A stretch of DNA of 13,726 nt from the NCBI GenBank assembly GCA_015499985.1, contig JAAAUF010000503.1, forward strand, positions 1 through 13,726. Direction: 5' to 3'. This document shows positions 8,624 through 13,726 of the stretch, in pieces. Both the position numbers and the translations under genes were made by a program. A model generated the notes under the pieces. It saw only the letters and a list, made by a program, of their open reading frames with translations, did no database searches and was not told the origin of the DNA. The first letter of the stretch is position 1. Every line of letters begins with the position of its first letter. The DNA is from Haplosporangium gracile. Lineage: Eukaryota > Mortierellomycota > Mortierellomycetes > Mortierellales > Mortierellaceae.

Positions 8624-10783
8624 ATGACGACCCCAAAGCCTGACATCCCCGCCGCGGCCGCACCCGCGTCGCCCACAGCCCTCACGCAAGCCAACAGGGA
8701 CTTCTTCAAGGAGCCAGACTTCAGCACCACCACCGCCCCAAAGGACGGTCCTGTACCCTCACCCACCGCTGAGACCGCCAAACTCGGCATCAAACCGGAA
8801 CCCAAGGTTGACGTTGCTGCGTCTCCTGTCGTCACCCCCACCATCAATGGACAGACACAAGAGGCTTCTATCACACCAAAGGCTGAGGCTGCTTCTACCG
8901 CTGCTCCAGCTTCTGCTATTGCGCCTACTTCCCCTACTACCATTACTCCTGCCACTACTACAGTTGCAACTTCTGTCGTCCCTGGTATTACCGCTGCTAT
9001 CGCCGCTGCCGTCAACTCTACCGACGATGTCGACATGACCCTCGCCCCGGGAACACCCATCGAGGAATTGAACTTGTTGGTCGACGAGTCTATTGAGGAG
9101 GACAGTGATCAAGACCAAGGTATGGATTCACGCCATCTGAAACTCACCATTCCGTCCTGCATTCCACAAGAGACGACAGAATACAAGCACAGGGAGAACG
9201 AGAGAAAAAGGAAAAAATGGAAAAAAAAAGGAAAAGTCACTGGATGTATCGCCACCAAAACTCAAGACAGGAGAGCAAAGTACAATGCAGGACACACGGT
9301 AGACTAACCTATAACCGTATGTACCTGCTTCGAGAGAAGCGAGAACAAAGCGAGAAATGGGTGGAGAAAAGGAGGGACATGATAAAGAGGAAAAGACGAT
9401 GACAGTAATAAAAAGAGAGGATGCATTGCCTCTAATACTCAGGACTGAAGAACAAAGCATGGTACGAACTCAAGCCTGAAGTAAAAGTGAAGTGTAACCT
9501 CAAGACTGAAGAGCAAGTAAGGTCCAGGACACAAGGTGGAAACCCAGAAGCGCGTGTTTCTGATGGCGAGAGAAAAGAAACAAATGGCAAGAAAAGTCAG
9601 AGAGAAGGAAGGCTTGAAAAGAGACAGAGAAGGAAAAAAGGCCAACAAACTAACAGAAGAAAGCGAAATAGGGGACAAAAAAGATAACAAGACGAAAAAG
9701 AAGGCAAAGATGACCATACATTGCCACCAAACGCAAGAAAGACTTAAACTGACCAAGAACCATATGTACGCGCTTTGGATGACATTAGACTTCTCTGACG
9801 ACCAGCCCAGGGAAAACGGAACAGAGTCGGAGGAGGCAAGACAATCAAGACAGGTCCGGGATAGAATCGAAGAACTCCAGATGCGTAACAACATCCTGGA
9901 AGCAAGTCTTGACGAAACTCTTATCGAGAAGCAGCGCATCGAGGGCGAGTTTAGCCGCTCTGTCGGCTTTTCACAGGACCTTCACAGACAGCTCGTCGAC
10001 ACCCAACAGAAGCTTCAGAAGCGCGAGAGAGATTACGAGGTCATGTCCAAGAACTATCTTGAGCATGTTCGGCTCATTCGTGCAACGGATGACGACCACT
10101 CCACCATCATTGACCGCCTGACTCAGCTCAAGGCCTCTATCGAGCACTTGGTTCGCAAGGCCCAGGGCAGTCGGTCCGTCAACCTAAACAAGGAGGTTGT
10201 GATTGAGCACTTCAAGAAATCGGGTCTCCTTGAGGGCTTCCCAATTCCCTCAGACAAGCTAGAGGCCTTCCATCTGAACCTGTACATGGAGTCCGTCATT
10301 ATGTCGACACTCGTGACCCGCTTCTTTGGCAAGGCCCTTAGCTGCATCTTTAACTTCAACGAGGGCTTCAAGGATATCTACAACTGGATGCACGAACGCA
10401 ACGAGAAGCTTGCTGTGCGCTGGAGACAACAGCTCTGCGTCATGATCACACAGGATCCCGCCACCAAGACCCGTCAGGAGGAGGAGGTCAACGCGGTAGC
10501 GACCGAACTTTCGGAGCTCGTGACCAAGGTCTACACCAACGCCAACGAACTACCCAAGCTCATGGACCTTTGCAACAAGGCCTTTGAGCTTTCAGTAGCC
10601 ATGACTGCTCTCGAGTCGGCCATCAGTCCCGAGACGGTCGCTTTGGGCACACCGTTCGACGAGGAGAACATGGGCACGTCGTCGAAGAGCAACCCCGAGG
10701 GCAAGGTCGCGCTTGTGATCTTCCCATCATTTGTTGACAAGGAGCGTGCATTCAACATAAGGCCAAAAGTGTGGTGCTACTGA
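8624..10783 (+). CDS. Uncharacterised coiled-coil protein with conserved-looking C-terminal domain, three exons
   Basis: The preferred exons are 8624-9119, 9443-9516 and 9854-10783, giving 499 residues. ATG 8624 is the first ATG in its frame after a pyrimidine-rich leader. Residues 1-145 are Ala/Thr/Pro/Ser-rich and probably disordered; about 146-165 are acidic. Exon 2 adds residues 166-190 (with KNKAWYELKPEV and LKTEEQ), which run straight into VRDRIEELQMRNN, so the coiled coil (about 185-270) is continuous. From about 300 to the end is a globular, helix-rich segment with FHLNLYMESVIMSTLVTRFF, NWMHERNEKLAVRWRQQLC and a final ALVIFPSF...RPKVWCY. I do not recognise a named family; the C-terminal half resembles hypothetical fungal proteins as far as I can recall, which is weak evidence. 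No signal peptide, membrane segment or catalytic motif is visible. A simpler two-exon model (9119 joined to 9789) is also in phase, giving 496 residues, but discards exon 2. No function is proposed. Confidence 0.82.
9120..9442 (+). other. Intron 1 of the coiled-coil gene (preferred model)
   Basis: This 323-nt intron starts GTATGG and ends CTCTAATACTCAG, where CTAAT gives a good branch site about 9 nt from the acceptor. It is in phase 1. It is purine-rich and three times the common length here. The upstream frame runs on into it to a stop at 9305-9307. Confidence 0.65.
9443..9516 (+). other. Small internal exon of the coiled-coil gene (74 nt)
   Basis: In the phase left by exon 1 it encodes Gly166 then 24 codons ending LKTEEQ, with a KNKAWYELKPEV core, far more protein-like than its surroundings. 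It has a CAG acceptor in front and a GTAAGG donor behind. The exact internal phase fit at both ends is the main support. It also contains weak 30-bp periodicity (CTCAAG.CTGAAG words), which shows in the protein as repeated Leu-Lys steps. Confidence 0.65.
9517..9853 (+). other. Intron 2 of the coiled-coil gene (preferred model)
   Basis: This 337-nt intron starts GTAAGG and ends AAGACAG, in phase 0, joining LKTEEQ to VRDRIEELQ. The acceptor has no pyrimidine tract, and the nearest branch-like word (CTGACG) is about 55 nt away, so this end is the least certain join in the window. Another acceptor, CATTAG at 9788, is better by sequence but is out of phase with exon 2. Confidence 0.5.
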
Positions 10784-10808
10784 AGTCTAAAGAAATGACG
10801 ACGAACGG

Positions 10809-10835
10809 GAGTAGACGAGTGGACGAGTAGACGAG
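10809..10835. repeat. GAGTAGAC octamer repeat, 3.4 copies
   Basis: Three consecutive 8-bp units (GAGTAGAC, GAGTGGAC, GAGTAGAC) plus GAG lie in the 3' UTR of the coiled-coil gene, starting 26 nt after the stop codon. Confidence 0.8.
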
Positions 10836-10904
10836 ATGCTTCAAGCCGCTATGCATTAGGATTCCCCACAAAGGACGACGCCTGTCCTCTCTTACTTTTT
10901 ATTC

Positions 10905-10920
10905 TTTTTTTTTTTTTTTT
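10905..10920 (+). repeat. T16 homopolymer tract
   Basis: Sixteen T in a row in the 3' UTR of the coiled-coil gene, about 27 nt before its poly(A) signal. U-rich upstream elements often accompany fungal poly(A) sites. Confidence 0.85.
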
Positions 10921-10946
10921 CCTTTTTTTTGCATTTCGAAAAGGAG

Positions 10947-10952
10947 AATAAA
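10947..10952 (+). terminator. Candidate poly(A) signal of the coiled-coil gene
   Basis: An exact AATAAA lies 164 nt after the stop codon and just after T-rich tracts, which is a typical fungal arrangement. It is the first AATAAA in the right direction. Confidence 0.6.
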
Positions 10953-11537
10953 CATAGCGGACTGTGTGAATGCTGCAAGGGGGCATTTTTTATTACTTTG
11001 TTAATGCGAAGGTGAAGGGAGGAGCAGAAGGATCTGAAAGAAGAAGAATCGGCATATAGCTCCTTTCTCTTGCTGCCCCCTACGTCCAAGAAGCAATTCA
11101 AATTGCATACAATGTCCCTCTCCTAAGTGTCGCCTTGCCTTTGAAAAGAAGAGATTTTTTATTTTCTCCTCGGAGAGAAGCCCTCTTACTCTTACTCTTG
11201 CACAGCTGCGCCATCGTAATCGGGGCTAGGTCGGGAGAGTTGGACACTATTTTTTATCCCGCTCGGGCAAAATGGCTTTTTTTTATTGCGCCTTAGAAGG
11301 ATGTCAATCTGAAAAATAATAATCCTTTGGTCTGGCCCAGCCTCCTCTTGCCAAGCGTTCGCCACGATTATGTGAAATAATTTCGCTTTGCTTTTTTTTG
11401 TCGTTGGTGATTACGCTCCAGGCACGCGTGAAGGCATGGCTCGATCACTTCAAAACAATTTTTTATTTTTTGTTCTTTGGTGCTCATAAAGCTGTTTTTC
11501 TGTACTCGTGTATTTTCTACTTTCTCTCCCTGCCTGA

Positions 11538-11538
11538 C

Positions 11539-11579
<41 letters not shown>
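11538..11579. repeat. (CTGT)10 tetranucleotide microsatellite
   Basis: About 10.5 uninterrupted CTGT units lie in intergenic DNA. The open frames through it (Cys/Leu/Ser/Val repeats) are spurious. Confidence 0.92.
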
Positions 11580-11904
11580 TTCTGCCGAGGAAGCAAGTCC
11601 ATTCCTGCGCATGGACCGGCTCTTGCTTTGCTTGTATTTTTTACCGTTCGCTCCTGATCCTCCTCCTCCCTTCCTTTTGTCCCTGCTCCTGATCCCTTGT
11701 CCTCTCCGTATTTTTTTTTCTTTTCTTCTTGATGAATTGTTCTCATCCTCATCCTGATGGTTATTATTGCCCTATCAAAAGTCTTGCAGCATTCAGCATT
11801 TAAGAAAAAGACCAATCAAGACCCGTCAAAATATCCGTTGGGCTGGAGGTTCGTCCATCTTTTACCAAGGAGAAAAGAAGCGTGAAACCCCGTTTTTGCA
11901 TATG

Positions 11905-11926
11905 TTTTTTTTTTTTTTTTTTTTTT
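11905..11926 (+). repeat. T22 homopolymer tract
   Basis: Twenty-two T in a row, the longest homopolymer in the window, in intergenic DNA. It could be a nucleosome-excluding element or the trace of a retroposed poly(A) tail on the other strand. Nothing next to it looks like a retroposon. Confidence 0.88.
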
Positions 11927-12360
11927 ATGCTGCGAACCTGGCTTGTCTAGATGACAATGGTGTGTCTCGTCTGGTCTGTCTGGTTCCTGCTCCTTGGAAT
12001 ACTTTTTTCAGGTTTTCACGCGCAATTGGTGCATGTAAAATGCTTAGTTTGTCCTTGTTGATGATGTTATTCTCTCCCCTTCACTCTCCCCCGCTTCTTC
12101 CCCACTACTCTATCTCTCTCTCTCTCTCTGACCCCCAATGAACTCACTTCCCACTTTCCACTGAACCACATCATCATCCTACAGCGTTAGATTTTTTTTT
12201 GATTTTTTCTAAGGCAGATTCCAGGCCGACCCTTTCTTCTTTATGTCTTTTCTCACAGCCCCTCCTCACCTTTTTTTCGTCGAGGGAACATAGGAGAGGA
12301 AGGGGGGACTGCAAGTGGATCTTGCATTTTATCCATGTCAACAAGACTTGATTGCCGACG

Positions 12361-12378
12361 TTTTTTTTTTTTTTTTTT
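12361..12378 (+). repeat. T18 homopolymer tract
   Basis: Eighteen T in a row in intergenic DNA, about 310 bp upstream of the TATA-like element at 12686. Poly(dA:dT) tracts often lie in nucleosome-depleted fungal promoters. Confidence 0.88.
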
Positions 12379-12685
12379 ACTTTTCTACAACAACTGAAAA
12401 GAAGCAGTAGAATTGATAATCAGAGCAGATTTATTTGTCGACCTTCCTCTCTTACCTTCGTATCCTTACCACGGCATAGCTTCTTTCCTCCTCTTTACAT
12501 TCTTCTTTTACATTCTTCTTTTTCTTTGTCCCTTTTTTGTTTCTATGTTTTAATTTCCGTGCATGCTGTAGGATTGTTTTCTTTTTCATTCTTATCCATT
12601 CAGTCCCGACTCGCTTGGTCAGTCCCCGCTTTCTCTTGCTGCGTGCTTACAAGTTACAACTACTATCTCTTGACGATGAGAGACC

Positions 12686-12692
12686 TATAAAA
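12686..12692 (+). promoter_or_regulatory. TATA-like element followed by a long pyrimidine-rich leader
   Basis: TATAAAA is the best TATA match in this intergenic region. It is followed by about 700 bp rich in C and T with many CTCTC and CACAC words, leading to the ATG at 13435. This could be a promoter with a long 5' UTR, perhaps carrying an intron, for the gene starting at 13435 or one just beyond the window. The link is inferred from position only. Confidence 0.35.
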
Positions 12693-13434
12693 GAGACCGA
12701 TCCAGCCTTCCATCTCCCCCCTGTTTTTGTATTTTTTTTTCTAGCTTCCTTCTTTATCTTACTGTTTATTTTTCTTTTATCCCTGTCCATCTCTCTTTGT
12801 ATCATATCATCATTCCTTTGTGTTCAACATTTTGAACGTTACAACTCCTCCATTATCATCAACCCTTCCCTCCCTCTCCTTAAACCTTCTTCTCACCAAA
12901 CACACACCCTAATTCTCTCTCTTCTCACTTCCTCCTCTCGCCCTCTCTCCTTGTCATACCATAACCCATCATCATCACTCCTCGCTACCTCAGCAGCATC
13001 CTCTCCTTTGCACTCTCACTCAGCAAACACCCACTCTACAGGATATTCACCACAGCACACACACTCGACATCTCCCTCTGTGTCAATGTTCATACCGCCA
13101 GTCGTCTCTGTGTGGATCTAAACATTTACACCATATCGATCACTCTCTCGCTCTTTAGCCCATCTATCACCAATATATTCCCCACACCCAGCCTCTCATT
13201 ATTGAAAGTGGCGCTGAATCTTTTTCTAAAAAACGATTGCTTAAGTAAAAGAAAGAAAAAAAATATCCAAAGAAAAAAAGAATAGAGTCCTCGCCCAATT
13301 CGCACTGTATTGTACACAGCCGCGAAAGTCGTCCCGCTCGCTCCGTTCCTAACTCCCTTGTTTTTCCTTTCTGCTGCTCCTCGGAGAGAGAAAGAGAAAT
13401 CACCTCATTTCACCCCCCTCTCACAATCATAAGC

Positions 13435-13659
13435 ATGTCCAACGTTCTCTGTCCAATTGTGGCACGCTACAGCCTCTTCTTCACGCTTGCGCTGTTCGAT
13501 TCGTCCATGCTCGCTCGATCAAAGCACCCCAGGGAAACCGCCCTTTCCATGGTCCTAAAAGCGCAGGAACAGTCCCAAGCGCGTCGTCATGCAAATGCCG
13601 CTTCTGCGACCAAGGTAACGACTAAGAAAAAATGCACCAAACCAAAGACCGCGGCATAA
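13435..13659 (+). CDS. Short hypothetical protein (74 aa), possibly real
   Basis: The frame opens with ATG in a fair context (AAGCATGTCC) after a long pyrimidine-rich leader and ends with TAA. The first two thirds use C- or G-ending codons like the long genes here. Residues 7-20 (PIVARYSLFFTLAL) are a short hydrophobic stretch that could be a signal-like or membrane-touching segment, and the C-terminus is Lys-rich (TTKKKCTKPKTAA). No family is recognised. A donor-like GTAACG at 13615 and CATAACTTTGTTTAG ending at 13669 could delimit a 55-nt intron, but the next codons run into a T13 tract and do not look coding, so the unspliced reading is preferred. It may also be a chance frame in the leader of a gene to the right. 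Confidence 0.4.
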   Translation: MSNVLCPIVARYSLFFTLALFDSSMLARSKHPRETALSMVLKAQEQSQARRHANAASATKVTTKKKCTKPKTAA

Positions 13660-13726
13660 CTTTGTTTAGCGCTCTTTTGAACTTGCCTTTTTTTTTTTTT
13701 CCTTTTCTCCGTTCTTTTCTCTTCTC
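13660..13726 (+). other. T/C-rich right edge
   Basis: After the short frame the window ends in pyrimidine-rich DNA with T13 at 13688-13700. It could be a 3' UTR, intron or leader; no AATAAA is present before the edge. Confidence 0.35.

Larger units (their letters stand above)
10784..13434. other. 2.65-kb intergenic region, no gene supported
   Basis: This region follows the stop codon of the coiled-coil gene. Open frames of up to 194 codons on the plus strand and about 121 on the minus strand exist, but they are Phe/Leu/Ser/Pro-rich or Lys/Arg/Glu-rich products of CT/GA simple sequence and have no recognisable domain. It contains a (CTGT)n array, long T runs at 10905-10920, 11905-11926 and 12361-12378, a (TC)n at 12113-12129, a TATA-like element at 12686 and a CT-rich stretch up to the short frame at 13435. 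I searched by eye for tRNA B-box patterns and found none convincing. Confidence 0.55.

Noticed and set aside
9438..9528. Three degenerate 30-bp tandem repeats (CTCA.G.CTGAAG words)
   Set aside because: The first two and part of the third are better explained as the small coding exon 9443-9516, where Leu-Lys codons recur; the repeat itself is weak.
11450..11815. Minus-strand frame with Thr-Asp-Arg-Gln repeats
   Set aside because: It is the translation of the (CTGT)n microsatellite plus a Glu/Arg-rich stretch from CT-rich DNA; no support as a gene.
12352..13121. Two overlapping plus-strand frames (112 and 194 codons) in the CT-rich leader
   Set aside because: Ser/Leu/Phe/Thr-rich translation of pyrimidine-rich DNA, without domain or gene-like start; better explained as promoter and 5' UTR.
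13480..13520. GTTCGATTC word resembling a tRNA B box
   Set aside because: No matching A box at the right distance and no acceptor or anticodon stem could be paired around it.
1..13726. Mobile elements, CRISPR arrays, secondary-metabolite or defence clusters
   Set aside because: I saw no transposase or reverse-transcriptase motifs, no terminal repeats, no spaced direct repeats and no biosynthetic enzymes in any frame.

Overview
The window looks like nuclear DNA from a filamentous fungus, most likely an early-diverging one such as Mortierellomycota (Mortierella, Linnemannia and relatives). Supporting signs are genes split by spliceosomal introns (GT...AG, mostly ending ATAG, AATAG or CAG, several with a CTAAC- or CTGAC-like branch site), AATAAA poly(A) signals, pyrimidine-rich leaders in front of start codons, long AT-rich intergenic DNA full of microsatellites and T-tracts, and protein sequences of a Mucoromycota style. 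The phylum assignment is an inference; nothing in the window proves it. There are no operons, prophage genes, CRISPR arrays, rRNAs or recognisable tRNAs.

Layout. (1) 162-4067, minus strand: a five-exon gene for a 1169-residue golgin of the TMF1/Sgm1 family, with an N-terminal TMF-type signature, a long acidic disordered region, the TMF 'DNA-binding' coiled coil and the C-terminal TMF 'TATA-binding' (Rab6/Ypt6-type) coiled coil. (2) 4438-6659, minus strand: a four-exon gene for a 561-residue Hsp70-like ATPase of the HSPA12 type, with the nucleotide-binding fold but no EEVD tail. It lies 370 bp upstream of gene 1 on the same strand. (3) 6660-8623: about 2 kb of divergent promoter DNA, purine-rich on the plus strand near gene 2 and pyrimidine-rich near gene 3, with (ACATAC)n, (AAC)n, (GA)n and (GAAA)n arrays. 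(4) 8624-10783, plus strand: a gene of three exons (preferred model) for a 499-residue protein of unknown function, with an Ala/Thr/Pro-rich N-terminus, a coiled coil and a long, well-folded-looking C-terminal domain. (5) 10784-13434: 2.65 kb without a convincing gene, with homopolymer T-tracts, a (CTGT)n array, a TATA-like element at 12686 and a pyrimidine-rich leader. (6) 13435-13659, plus strand: a short reading frame of 74 residues, plausible but unproven.

The exon joins were read by hand. For genes 1 and 2 every join keeps phase and restores family motifs, so I am confident in them. For gene 3 the middle exon (9443-9516) and the second acceptor (9854) are my preferred reading, and an alternative is given. 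The genes do not form an obvious pathway: a Golgi tether, a chaperone-like ATPase and an uncharacterised coiled-coil protein are ordinary neighbours in a fungal genome. The most interesting items are the uncharacterised gene 3 and its two unusually long introns, whose flanking open frames could give alternative proteins. I did not find a clear novel system.
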